Shown here piece after piece: positions 1 to 30,466 of a DNA stretch of 64,000 bases. The notes under the pieces are model-generated. The model was not told where the DNA came from. It ran no database searches and was given only the letters and a program-made list of their open reading frames with translations. The DNA is taken from the NCBI GenBank assembly GCA_902728285.1, contig CACVBU010000017.1, forward strand, positions 301,488 through 365,487. The letters run 5' to 3'. Positions within the stretch are counted from its first letter, which is position 1, and the number at the start of each line of letters is the position of its first letter. Source of the stretch: Clytia hemisphaerica. Lineage: Eukaryota > Cnidaria > Hydrozoa > Leptothecata > Clytiidae. A program made the position numbers and the translations under genes.

Positions 1-19000
<19,000 letters not shown>

Positions 19001-20397
19001 TGTTTGTTTTTGAACGTTCAGTTGTTGTTTAGTTAGGCAATTATTAAAAATGATATTTTCTCTATAGAAATCTCTAGAATCCTGCTAGATATTTTTCGAA
19101 ATATGCAGGGTATGGGGGATTTACGCATTGGTACTTTGGCCTCACCTGATCAATCACCGACCTTTATAAATTATGGACTAACCTATATCCATTACGTTAT
19201 CGGATAACCTCAGATATGGTAAGAATTTACGCATATGCTAAGCATTACCTTGAGCCTTCATTTTTTGGCTGGAATTTTACGGAATTTGTCTAAAAAATTT
19301 TCAGCTCTCAAGCATTTTTTAGTCAATCCCTCTAACTAAGCATCCCCGAGCCATATTTTGGATTTTTGTATGCTTATGAAAAAAAACATAAAAATCGAAA
19401 TACGTTGGACACTTTAACAAGCATGGGATCAGGATGGGTGAAGATTGCACCTGATAGTAAACGAGACCAAAAACATTGGCCTTCAAAAGTTCTTGAATAT
19501 ACAAGGCTTTTATGCCGGGAAAAATAAGAGGATTTCAAAGATATTTTTCGTAAAATTGAAGAAATAAAATTGATATTTATCAGGTCTTGACTCCCAAAAG
19601 GTAGCCTACCTATTCGACTGTCCAGTGAGTGAAAAAATATTATATAATGATACAAGACGATATTTTTATGGAATAGTGACATTTTTCAGTTCTGCGTTTT
19701 TTTTTAATTTAAAGAATATTTTTTTTGGCGTTTTGTTTGGATTTGAGTTGATTATTTTATTAATTTATCATAATTTTGAAATTTGATTTGGATTGTCTAC
19801 CACAGAATATAATATTTTTTGAGACGATTTGCATTAATAATTCTTCACGTGTGGGTGCAATTTAAAAATGTGACTTTTTGTACACTTTTTGACGGAGACG
19901 TGAGTTTTGATCATAAAAGTTTTGAGCGTATGTGCCTTGTCTAGTAAATGGCTATTATCGGACGAACAAATATTTGGGGTGTGAATTTTTGAATGAGTAT
20001 TATTTATGACAATTTTTCTGATGGCCAAAAAATATAAAATATACAGAGAATATCTATTTGTAATTATTAAAAGAATTATTATTAAAAGATTCAAATTTTT
20101 GTAGGAAGATTTTTCGAAATAATTCGTCATTTCTTTCTGTTTTGGTTCTAAACAGTGTATTTTGTAGATTCTAGGACAATTATCCACTGTCTGATTTGGA
20201 CAATTACCTTTTTGGTTATATACAGTGATGAAGACTTTCATTTGCATTGTCATTTGCCCCGTGAACAATTTCCGCCCCGGACCATAATTAAAGTAAAGAA
20301 TATACCAACCACTGGGAGAAAATTATTTATTTTTGGTGGTTGGAGGTGGGGGCATTGTCTGGGGGATGTATAAAATATATTCTGAAAAAAAAATTGA
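19001..20397. other. Myosin V 3' flank, no gene seen
   Basis: AT-rich sequence after the myosin stop. The longest ORF (minus, 19834-20268) is Asn/Ile/Lys-rich, has no domain signature, and I take it as chance. Confidence 0.6.
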
Positions 20398-21485
20398 AGG
20401 CGGTGGTTACACGTAGCCGGGGTGAAATAAAAAAATATTTCAACCCGGGGTGAAATTCACTCCGGTCTATAAAGAAAACACTGTTTCTGTATACACGTAT
20501 GTAGGCGGGGTGAAATCGTTTTTAGGCGGGTTGAACTCACCCCGGTCCTGAGGACCGGAGTGAAAATTTTTTTGAGGATTTTTTTTGCAAATTTTTGCAG
20601 ATTTTTACATGTTTACACAATTTCTTTTTCACCCCGGGTTGAATCTAAAAGTTATGCATGATTAAAGTCTGTTCACGATAAGTGTGCACTCTTTTTTCTT
20701 TTACCTATATAGTTCTTGAAGGAATTCTTCAATCTTTACAAATTTGGTATCACTGGAAAGATATTAGTGAGTGGAAAAATTTGAATTAAAAAAATCTAAA
20801 AAATCCTAAAAATGAAGATGAAAAATGAAGAGAAAAAATGAACTTGTAGAAAAGTGCTATAACTATTATTTTCACTGAAGTGAATCCTTGATCATCGAAC
20901 GTCATCACTGGCAAAAATTTTCTCAAAAATAATCAGTCAGTCAAAAGATATCAAACAAAGTCATAAGCTGGTTGACGTCGAAAAAGTTGTTTTCTGCGTT
21001 TTCTGCTGAGTCAATCACTTATTAAACTTTGCATCATAATTTTATTGAATAATATTTTAGTGAATTTTTCACAGTGATAACCCCTAAGATCAAGAATCTC
21101 TCCAGTGATATGAAGTTTAGCAATTTTCTACAAATCTTCATTTTTTCTTCTTATTTCATCTTCATTTTTTAAAATTATTTTAAGATTTTTTTATTTCAAT
21201 TGTTCCTTACAAATATCTCTCTAACGATACCAAACTTATAAAGATTGAAGAATTCCTTCAAAAGTTATAGGTAAAAGAAAAAAGAGTGCACACTTATCGA
21301 GAAGAGACTTTACGTTTTCACGCCGGGGTGAAAATAAGTTAGAATTTTCACCCCGGACTGAAAAAAAGGGTTTTCACCCCGCCTTTCGCCGACGTGTATC
21401 CCAAAATGATTTTCACCCCGGGGTGAATTATTTTTCCATTTCACCCCGGGGTGAATTTCACCCCGGCTACGTGTAACCACCGCCT
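20398..21485. mobile_element. 1.09-kb foldback DNA element
   Basis: Termini aggcggtggttacacgtagc and the exact inverse (gctacgtgtaaccaccgcct) continue inward as runs of 'ccggggtgaaat' / 'atttcaccccgg'. Deeper arms also pair: 'gaaggaattcttcaatcttt' (20717) with its complement near 21240, and 'gtgtgcactcttttttcttt' with the complement near 21275. Almost the whole element is one large imperfect palindrome. It has no coding capacity and is probably a nonautonomous foldback transposon. Confidence 0.85.
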
Positions 21486-21653
21486 ACGGTTTTCTGTTTA
21501 TTTTTCTCGGAAAAAGAGACTTGGATCTAGTGGCATGGAATTGCTACGTGCTCAAGCAAAGCAAAAAAATGGAACCTGGCAAATTGACCACTTGGGACTG
21601 ACCACTTATAATTGCCTTCCAGTCTAAGCTGTAAGTGCCCGTAAAACCATTAA

Positions 21654-21926
21654 GTTTAAAGCCCGAAGGGCTAGAGTAGAAACTTTTGGGTGTGAAATAA
21701 AGCTACTTAATTTCCCATCCAGAACGCCCGCACGTGGTTTTTACACAAACGCCGGATTGAAATTAAAATCTACCGCTAGATTTCAAAAAATGTAGTCCTC
21801 AAAAACAAAGGAACCGCTAGATACAATCCGTCGTCATGATTACGACGCGTTCTAGGCGCATTATGGATGGAAAGTAAGTGGCTTCACTTTTTGTGAGATT
21901 CTACTCTAGCCCTTTGGGCTTTAAAC
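21654..21926. mobile_element. MITE, 'gtttaaagcccgaagggctagagtag' ends
   Basis: The terminal inverted repeats are about 26 bases with one mismatch: gtttaaagcccgaagggcta and the inverse tagccctttgggctttaaac. An isolated piece of the same terminus (aagcccgaagggctagatgg) is at about 5779. Confidence 0.75.
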
Positions 21927-22103
21927 TCAATGCGTAAAACTATGTAACTTTTTTTTCTATTCAAAACGCCACTCGGAATCAATCAACTGGTGTAAAGCTG
22001 TGGCGTGATGTCAAAGGACATTGAAGGTGTGCATAAAAGAGTGAGTAAAGCGATTAACAGATATCAAAACATTATGTAATTATGACGCAATTCTCTCATT
22101 CAG

Positions 22104-22322
22104 GCAACATCGTATCATAACAAAACTTTTGGACGCGACCAAAATTTGCGTATTTTTTCACAGCATGTCAGTTTCCATCAACGAATGCGGATTAAGTTAA
22201 ATCTACGGAAACCGAAGAAGGAACAAATATGGTATCCTGAGCTATGTTTTCTTCCTTTTGATCGAGTGCGAACTGTTTGTTTAACATCGTCTTTTGTTCC
22301 CATGGTGAAACTTAAATTGTAG
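22104..22322 (+). CDS. Orphan exon candidate, unrecognised
   Basis: Behind a good acceptor (ctctcattcag) the plus strand stays open for 72 codons to tag at 22320-22322. It is basic and hydrophobic (LRKPKKEQIWYPELCFLPFD, VRTVCLTSSFVPMVKLKL). I find no motif and no convincing partner exon nearby. It could be the last exon of an unseen gene, a pseudogene piece, or chance in repeat-rich DNA. Confidence 0.2.
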   Translation, partial: ATSYHNKTFGRDQNLRIFSQHVSFHQRMRIKLNLRKPKKEQIWYPELCFLPFDRVRTVCLTSSFVPMVKLKL

Positions 22323-22506
22323 CATAAGGATGCTAATTTCAAACTCGACGAGGAAAATTTTCAATATAGTCTGGTTAGAACATTTTGAGTTATAAACCCT
22401 GCTCAATAAAACTGGACGCAACGGTAAATTTAAATTTGGTCTCTTTATTTGGAGCTTGCCATTTACAGCAAGCACATCGAGCGTTTCGAAAAAGCGAGAT
22501 AGGGAA

Positions 22507-23125
22507 TACAGTGGAACCTCTAATTAGCGGACACCATCGGGGAATCGGATTAGTGTCCGCTTATTAGAGGTGTCCGCCTTTTGGAGGGTTTTGAGTTTCA
22601 GGCTCAAATTTCGAAACTAAACCGTACTAGGGGGTCGCAAACATGAAATTATGGTTTTAGGCATTTCCTTAAATAAAGACATAGGAACAACAGACTCGAG
22701 AAAAGCTGAAGTTACTGGCAAAAGAATGAAGAGGGGAGATGGCTATGGACTTGAAGTGCCAGTCATTTACTATTTTACTGGCCCAGGAAAGCTTGTATCA
22801 ACTGGGTAAAGGAAAAACTGAATTTTTGTAAACAAAATTTAGAAAAAAAAACAAAAAAATGCTTGAAATAAATGGTTTAAAATCACTTATTACTTGTATT
22901 TTAATGTCTGAAACTATGTTTTCCTCGGTGTCCGCTAATTGGAGAGAAAAAAACAGGTTTTTGACCATTCCGTGCAAAAATCTTTGTCCGCTTAATGGAG
23001 GTGTCCGTCTTTTGGAGACTTTTTTATAAGGATTTGACTAGGAAACGGCCGGGGGAAATATCTTATCCACTAATCAGAGGTGTCCGCCTTTTTTAGAGTG
23101 TCCGCTAATTGGAGGTTCTACTGTA
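22507..23125. mobile_element. TA-flanked inverted-repeat element (Tc1/mariner- or pogo-like MITE)
   Basis: Left end tacagtggaacctctaatta and right end taattggaggttctactgta are inverse, with TA at each edge fitting TA target duplication. Subterminal 'gtgtccgc(c/t)' motifs recur (22533, 22563, 22925, 23000 and 23080). No transposase ORF, so nonautonomous. The cagtggaacctc-type terminus resembles pogo/Tigger-related ends; that assignment is inference. Confidence 0.75.
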
Positions 23126-24003
23126 TATTCTATAAGGCGATTTGTTTTTCTACGGGCAAATCGTTAGCAAAATATGGGTCGGTCGGTCGGTAAAAAAAGA
23201 ACAATTTTTTTATTTATCAGGGTTGGTAAGGTACCGAAAATGTTTTCCAAAAAATATCTGGCTCAAAATTCGCTTTTTTTATTTTCGATGAAGATCATAA
23301 TGAAATCTTAGTGTATGGAATAATGCTTGATTTTCTAAATTTTTTAATTTCTTGAATTAATTTTCAGCTTTATTCAAATTTGATTCTTACAAATAAGTAG
23401 TGTGTAAAATATATTGTAGTGGAAATTCAATATCATTATTTTTTTGATTTTAGCGATCGGGCCCGTGGAACAACAAATTAAATTAGTCTCGCCTAAGGCG
23501 CCAACAATCTAAAGGAGAAGTGAAATCAAAATCTCCTCCGAAAGATGTTAGGATTTGAGGTGTGGTCCCCAGGTCAGACTGGACAAATAAGACAAGCGTA
23601 GCCAGTTTTCAGTACGCGTTAATCCTCCTTGAAAATAGTCATATCAGACATTTAAAAAATACACGCAAGCATTCAAACACACACCTAAAGTCAATCAGTG
23701 GAGGAGTTAAACATTTTCTAAATGTCACTACAAAGAGCTTAGCGCAAACTCCTTCGTTGATGAAAATCAAATTACGGGCTCAGTCAAGATGTCGTTTTAA
23801 TCCCTCAAGCACGAGAGCAAGATGAAAGCGGAATTTTCTTTTGATGTCTCATTTAGAGTGAGGCCATCTTTGTTTAAATACATACTGACAAAGTATTTGC
23901 ACTTCATTAACGAGAAAGCTTCCAGGAGAAGACCGGATTACCTAGCCTAAAATTCAGTCAGAGCTTATTTAGTCATTATTGCACTGTTTTGCTGTTTTGT
24001 CAG

Positions 24004-25160
24004 TCAGTATCAGATCGAAGGAGCACCTGTGGTTCCTAAGCGACGGTGGATTTCTCTGAAACTAATAGAATACGCAGCAGCAACCGAGAGAGATCATGAA
24101 TTAACAGATTGTAAGGATTTTTCTAGTTTACATTTTCTTAGAAAATTTATTCAGCCAATTCGTTTCATTTTAGTCATCTGTCAGATGAGCACTGTTTTTA
24201 TAATTTGTTTGTTTTTCATTTTTCAACCAATACAACTTCACCTTTCTTAACGGTATAAAAAGGATTCGGTTTGACATTACGAGAGCTGAATGATATAGCG
24301 TGACGTCACGTGATTCCGCATTCGCCTGGTAAACACCGATTCCTTTTTATGTAAGATTATAACACAGCGGAATATAACAAAAATATCAGGTTATCTGATA
24401 TTCCAAAGGCGTATTAGTGGAGCGAGCCAATTTCCCATCGGAAAGGAATGATAGTTGGCATCACATATATTGCCCTGACGCAAGCCTCTGGAAATATTCC
24501 GCAGAAAAATCCGTGACGTGGTTTACCGAAATTCTGTAATCTCAACCTTCCAGGATTTAAGAATTTTTCCGACTTTTTCAGAGCTTTAGTGAGTCGCAAT
24601 AAAAGTCTCTACATTGACTGCCAGATATGACACGGGAATAAAACCTCCCAGGGAGATACTACGATTGCCGACCGACGGGGGTGCTCCGCTGAGGTTCAAA
24701 AAATGGACCCTACGTGGGACTCGTTATATCAAAATTTTGCCGAAATTTGCAAAAAAGTGACCTTGAATGGGACCGAAATGCCAAAATTTTCTACTTTTTC
24801 CCCAATAAAAAAAAGACACCCTACGAGAGACTGATTTTTCTATTTGGTGTTTTTGCGACCCTACCCTGGACTCGTGGAGGTTAAAAAAGGTACCCTGACC
24901 AGCGGTGCATCCCTGCAACCCAATTTGCCCTAGTAACCCCCCCCCCCGAAAAAACCTATGCCACACCTGAGTATTGAAGCAATGCCAAAGGGTGGTCTAT
25001 GTACAGATTAAGAATCACTTTGACACTAATCTTGTTTTTCTACTTTGCAGCTCAACGATTATTTAAAGAGAAACTCCGAAGTTTGATAAAGACCAAAATG
25101 AACGTCAAGGATTTGAGACTGCTATTGAAAAAAGATTTCACGCACAATCAAAACACTTGA
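24004..25160 (+). CDS. Possible two-exon 3' end of an unrecognised gene
   Basis: Exon 24004-24110 (acceptor tgttttgtcag, donor gtaagg) reads QYQIEGAPVVPKRRW then LIEYAAATERDHELTD. It joins 25051-25160 (acceptor tactttgcag) in phase 1: SQRLFKEKLRSLIKTKM, LRLLLKKDFTHNQNT, then tga. Matching phase and good splice sites are the only support. Upstream exons were not found between 23130 and 24000. No family is recognised. Confidence 0.33.
24660..24960. repeat. Degenerate dispersed repeat with 'gaccctacgtgggactcg' text
   Basis: Low-complexity noncoding sequence with short phrases ('ccaaaattttctact', 'gaccctaccctggactcg') and a C-run at 24940. It resembles the style of the 34800-35140 segment. No clear ends were found. 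Confidence 0.3.
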
Positions 25161-27296
25161 AGTTCTTGGGTGAGAAAAAAGTTGCGACAAAGTTACTATA
25201 GTGATGTATTATGGAACATATTTGGTGTCACTTTACATGACGAATTCCATTGGAATGACGAATCCAAGATGCTGGATCATTTTTGTGGTTAGTGGTTGTC
25301 GGGTAAACAAAAATCTGTGAGATTATGGGAAGCGGTGTATCTTTAAGTGAGAATGAATTCATACACAGTTCTTGTTGCTCTTACAAACACATAGACCACG
25401 ACTGTGTTCTTGCAGTTTGTTACCGACTTTCGATATGATGGAAGAGATCCATATGGACTATATATTTGAATCCTTAAGCTCTCATTTAATTCCAAGACCG
25501 GAACATTGGCCTTGAACACTGAAAAACGAAAACATCAAATAACGAATCAACTAGCGATGAGAAGAAACAAGAAACTTTTAAATCTTATTAGTTTGTGAAT
25601 ATTTATTTTGACCAAATGTAATTAAGAAGACCGATATTTTTAACTTACCGTTTTAACTTTAAGTCCTTGTTTTACCCCCCTTTCAATTACAACTGTTCGC
25701 TTTATATTCTCTATTTTTACTAAAAATGTAATATTTCTCGAAATTGTTGAGGCTGTTTCGCACGCTTCTTTCATTCAACAATTCCGAAATAGTATTACTT
25801 TGGGCGTACAAACTTTAGCGAGGTCGGAAAACCGCAAATTCTAAGAAAAAACTTTCGCGTATCTTTGGAAATAACGAGAATTTTTGACAAAAACTGACAA
25901 AAAATACCTATATCCTTTGAACCTGTCAACAACGGTACTAAACCTAAAAATATACACGAAATATAATATCTCGAATCCAGTTTTAAAGATTTTCAAATTA
26001 TTTAAGAAATTGCCCAGTTTAGAAATTTTAAAAATATCACCTTTAAAAGACTAGATTAGCAAATTAGTCTGCTAATTAATCATGTCAGAGGGCGGGAACA
26101 TAAAGGCGGCGGGCGTTTGCTAAGATAGAAGCTGCGTAGGAGAACGAGCAAAAGTTGGTGAGAGGCAGCTTTCAGCCCTTGCCACCGACAAAATTTCTTC
26201 CTACGTTTACCTAACTCCTACGCTCACTTTTCCCGCGTGATACCGTTCTAGCCCGTCTAGCGTGACAGTCTAGAAAAAGACCAAACTTCAAAGCTCAAGA
26301 AAAGTTATACGCGTAAAGTATTACGGCTTGACGGCGTTACGTTATTTATAACGTTTATTAGGGATAACGTTGAACCGTATCTAATGATTGGTTATCAATG
26401 TTACAGGAACTAGAACAGGGAGTGGAAAATAATAATTGAAAAATATATATTGGCAACATTATTTTCGAAAATAAAAATTTCTAGTCGAAATAGTAATAAA
26501 TCAGAAATGAATTTCCCAATCTTATAGTCACCAAAAGTGAATTCTTCCAATTTGGTCATTTTTAGAAAGTTCAATAACGTGCGAACATATCTTTTATAAG
26601 AACAAAGCATATAAGAACATAATGCTTTAAAGCTTAACAATTCATGAATATGTTCAGGGCTTTGCAGACTCTAAAAGGTCCAATCTCTTAGGAAATTACA
26701 CTCTTAAAATGAAGAAAATAGGAATATTTTGAGAACTAAATCCAAAAAGAACATCCGAATGCTTCAAACGTTTTTGACGTTCTTATAAAAAAAACATGTA
26801 CTTGAGTAGGGCTTTTGAACTTTCAAATCAACAAGGGGTTTACCACAATCTCAGATTTACAAATGGTAAAATAAAATGACTAATCAGATGAATTGATTGT
26901 AGCCAAGATTTTGCGTGACTAGACTAGACTGTGTTTTGATTTTAAAACTCAAGTTTATTATTTACAAAAATAAGGTTATTTTCATCGAGAAAGAAGGAAC
27001 TTCATAATTATGAGATCTCTGACCATTCTCACAAATATTTTCGACGTTCGTGTTTATGCATGCATTATGTGAGTCTATCACCAAGCGTTCTCTCTGTTTA
27101 ATTAGAAATTCATTTATTCACAATGTTTTTTCCACTGATGTAGCATTTTCAACAGTTTTATTGATGGAATTCATCTTTGATAGTCATCCACGAGCAACGA
27201 TAAACATTCTCTTCCGCTATATTTGGTTATTCTAACCTTTGAGCTACATTTTCATTTTGTAAAAAAGATAACTGAAGACTAACAACACCCCTTGTT
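25161..27296. other. Intergenic, no gene seen
   Basis: AT-rich. It contains one copy of the ~210-bp element (26585-26796) and a piece of the 'ggcgtacaaacttt(c/a)gcgag' MITE terminus at about 25804, whose full copy is at 40036-40264. No other supported feature. Confidence 0.55.
26585..26796. repeat. Dispersed ~210-bp element, copy 2
   Basis: It has the same core as 11505-11700: 'cttttataagaacaaagcat', 'gcagactctaaaaggtcca', 'aaagaacatccgaatgcttc' and an ending 'gacgttcttataaaa'. It is intergenic and noncoding. Confidence 0.65.
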
Positions 27297-30200
27297 TTAA
27301 CTCGATTTTGCTTCCTCTGTTGGATTAGATTCAGTCTGTTCTACTTTTGGGGCTTCTGGCTCTACTTTCGGGGCTTCTGGTTCGGCTGCTGGGGCCTCTG
27401 GCTCGGCAGCAGGTGCTTTTGGTTCAGCAGCAGGAGCTTCAGGCTCGGCGGCAGGAGCCTCTGGTTCGGCTGTTGGTGCTTCTGGTTCGGCTGCTGGTGC
27501 TTCAGGTTCGGCTGCTGGTGCTTCTGGTTCGGCTGCTGGTGCTTCAGGTTCGGCGGCAGGAGCCTCTGGTTCGGCGGCAGGTGCCTCTGGTTCGGCTGCT
27601 GGTGCTTCTGGTTCGGCGGCAGGAGCCTCTGGTTCGGCTGCTGGTGCTTCTGGTTCGGCTGCTGGTGCTTCAGGTTCGGCTACTGGTGCTTCAGGTTCGG
27701 CTGCTGGTGCTTCTGGTTTTGGCTGCTGGTGCTTCAGGTTCGGCGGCAGGAGCCTCTGGTTCGGCGGCAGGTGCCTTCTGGTTCGGCTGCTGGTGCTTCT
27801 GGTTCGGCGGCAGGAGCCTCTGGTTCGGCGACAGATGCCTCTGGTTCGGTTGCTGGTGCTTCTGGTTCGGCGGCAGGTGCCTCTGGTTCGGCTGCTGGTG
27901 CTTCTGGTTCGGCGGCGGGAGCCTCTGGTTCGGCTGCTGGTGCCTCTGGTTCGGCTGCTGGTGCTTCTGGTTCGGCGGCGGGAGCTTCAGGTTCAGCGGC
28001 AGGAGCCTCTGGTTCGGCGGCAGGTGCCTCTGGTTCGGCTGCTGGTGCTTCTGGTTCGGCAGCAGGTGCTTCAGGTTCGGCGGCAGGTGCCTCTGGTGAG
28101 GCTGCTGGTACTTCTGGTTCGGCAGCAGAGCTCTGGTTCTGCGGTGGGCTTCAGGTTCGGTCGGGAGTTCAGGTTCGGCGGCGGGAGCTTCAGGTTCGGC
28201 GGCAGGAGCTTCGGCAGCAGGGGCCTCTGGCTCGGCGGTGGGAGTTTTGATCACTTCCTCTTCAGTTGCTGGAGCAGGAGCTTTGCCGTTTTGAGCTGAA
28301 AGAGTGTTAAGAAAATGATATTTATGCTGAAGATTAAATATGTTAGCTTGAATTTAAGGTTATACTTAGGGGCACTTTATAATTTTATTCGAGCATATAA
28401 ATGATACGGAATACAGTTGGCATGGATCAAGTCACGTTTTGAATTGGATATTTACAGAAGTTACATCATCTCTTGCTCTTGACATTCCAAGAGATAAGTA
28501 TCAGTGAAAAAAAGATATGATATTAAAAGAAAGAAAGATATGACAAAAAAAGTTGTTTAATACTGAGGTTTTATCTTTTCGAAAGTTCAAAGTCCATTTA
28601 AGAGAAAGAATAGAAGAAAAATTCCATAGCGATAATATATTCCCTCCCTCTTATTTGGAAGATCTAACGTATTCACCCCAACTTGAAGCTGATGGAGATT
28701 TGTGTAAAGCAGATTGATTTCATATTTCGAGCTTGTCACATTTTTTCAAATATTTAAACCTTAAAATCACGAAAAAATTAAAACAGCCTTTATAAAAAAG
28801 CTTATATATTTTACAAATATCAAATCCTTTGATGCTTCTCTCTGCTTCAAGGCATATTCTTTCAAAAGCTTAGAAAATGATTATCACTGCAATAGTTCTT
28901 CAGATTGGAGAAGAAATGTACAGGACTTTGTGTAGGGCTTTTGAGGCCCCAGCAAATCAAGAAGGGGTTTACGTGTCGCAGGCTTACACAATGTAATATA
29001 TAATCAATTGAAAAAAGGGGGAATGAGAAATCCAGACACACGGATCATTTTCAAAAACTCATAATGCGTGATTAGAAGGGCTTAATAAGAGCTTAAGGAG
29101 GATTTCACTATCAAAACAGGGTCCACAGGGTGCGCCATTCATGCTTTACGTTATGATAACAAATTGATTGAATGAGTTCAATGAAAGATAAGGAATATTA
29201 CAGGATTATATAACATGTGGAAAGGATGAATTATGATTATTCCTTCGTCTCTTTCTCTTTGAAAAGTGAGTTTATCTTTCAATTTTTTACTCTTTCCTGT
29301 ATAAATTTGAATCTTTCATTCAATGACTAATTATCATCGTAAATACCTTCTCGCTCAAACAGGAGATTTTGGAAGATTTTGGTGGGATGGGCGGAGTTCT
29401 CAATCCCCATTGATTTCAAGTTTCCGAGCCACCGAGACACAGGTCTTGAAATACTACTGCTAATATAGTTTTTTAAAATAGTTTTCTAGTTTTTCAGAAG
29501 TTTCTCAGGGATTGTTGGAGTCATCATTCATTGTTTTTCAATGTAACTGGGCTGCTCCCCTCGGGCATTTTTTCACAAGTGCTAATCAGACGGGGGATAC
29601 AAAATAATCACTACTGTGTACAATCAAACTATCAAGTCATGAAAATCTATCATTGCACTGCTTATAGCTGGGTAAAATTTATTAAAACCACATAACGAAC
29701 ATATTTCTGATTGTAAACTGTCATTACAGTGAGTTATTTTATGAAACAGTTTCCTTTACAGCTAAAATTGTTATAAAAAAGTGGAGAAATCTCGTCATTT
29801 TCGTTCAATATATATAGCAGAAGGAGTCTGCGTGCAAAGTTAAATTCCTTCAGTTCCTGAAAGTATTAGTCACTCCTTTTATCGATTTGAGTGAATCTTT
29901 GTCGAAAATACACACTGGGCGAAATAAGAGATTTCCAATCCTGGAAATATCTTGAAAATATAAAAATATGACTTTTCCATATTTCCAAAGTTGTGGAAAT
30001 ATCATATTTCATGATATTTCCAATTTTTGGAAATATCATATTTCCAAAAGTTGGAAATATTTTGAAAATATGATATTTACAAAAGTATATGGAAATATCA
30101 TATTTTCAACATGGAAATCTCTTATTTCGCCCAGTGCCAGCTAAGATGTTGTGTTAGCATTAAGACGCAGGTCCTGATCCAATTTAAAATTATTTTAGTG

Positions 30201-30466
30201 AAGCAAAAACAATGATAAACAAAAAATAGAAAAAGGAAAAAACTTTCATTATTAGGAAGAAAGACTTTCTCGCTGTAATTGACAACTTCAGCAGAAATAC
30301 TAACGATCCTTAATTAAAGAGAGAAAGTGTGCCTAAATATTAATTTAGTTTTTAGCAAGAATAAATAAAACCGTTGCAGAATCTTTATGGGAATGTAAAA
30401 TCAAAATAAAAACGAAATCTCACCTGCACTCTCCTTAGTCTTGTTTTTGCTTGTTGAATTTCCCAT
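27297..30466 (-). CDS. N-myristoylation-type, AAEPEAP-repeat acidic protein (MARCKS/BASP1-like)
   Basis: Exon 1 (30466-30424) encodes MGNSTSKNKTKESA with donor gtgag. Exon 2 (28295-27297) follows acceptor ctctttcag in phase 1 and starts AQNGKAPAPATEEEVIKTP. It then becomes about 40 copies of a 21-bp unit encoding AAEPEAP, and ends PEAPKVEQTESNPTEEAKSS, taa. Gly2 with Ser5/6 and Lys7 fits an N-myristoylation signal, and the Ala/Pro/Glu-rich body recalls MARCKS and BASP1, membrane and actin-linked phosphoproteins; homology is inferred from composition only. The repeat frame is broken in at least three places (about 28120-28165, 27771-27780 and 27713-27722). These may be sequencing errors in a tandem repeat, real polymorphism or decay. 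Long ORFs in the other frames here (VRLLVLL, GSAAGAS, PNQKHQQ) are shadows of the 21-bp unit. Confidence 0.68.
27350..28250 (-). repeat. 21-bp coding minisatellite
   Basis: About 40 units of tctggttcggctgctggtgct-type sequence on the plus strand. Variant third positions (gcggcagg/gctgctgg, tcaggt/tctggt) indicate old divergence plus local homogenisation. A 21-bp unit keeps all frames open. Confidence 0.95.
28300..30420 (-). other. Intron of the acidic-repeat gene
   Basis: A 2.1-kb AT-rich intron bounded by gtgag (30423) and ctctttcag (28296). It holds the MITE at 29913-30136 and no recognisable exon. Confidence 0.55.
29913..30136. mobile_element. MITE, 'cactgggcgaaataagagatttcca' ends
   Basis: Perfect 25-base terminal inverted repeats: cactgggcgaaataagagat and atctcttatttcgcccagtg. 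The interior is repeated 'ggaaatat(c)atatttcc' palindromes, so the element can fold throughout. It is 224 bases and noncoding. Confidence 0.88.

Noticed and set aside
19834..20268. 144-residue minus-strand ORF
   Set aside because: AT-rich composition, no motif, no splice context; likely chance.
20398..21485. CRISPR-like or regulatory array because of repeated 'ttcaccccgg' blocks
   Set aside because: The blocks are arranged as inverted termini of a palindromic element in a eukaryotic genome, with no spacers of constant size.
27347..28299. Long plus-strand ORFs (VRLLVLL.., GSAAGAS..) across 27.3-28.3 kb
   Set aside because: They are produced by the 21-bp repeat staying open in every frame; the minus-strand frame has a splice-linked start and a unique C-terminus.
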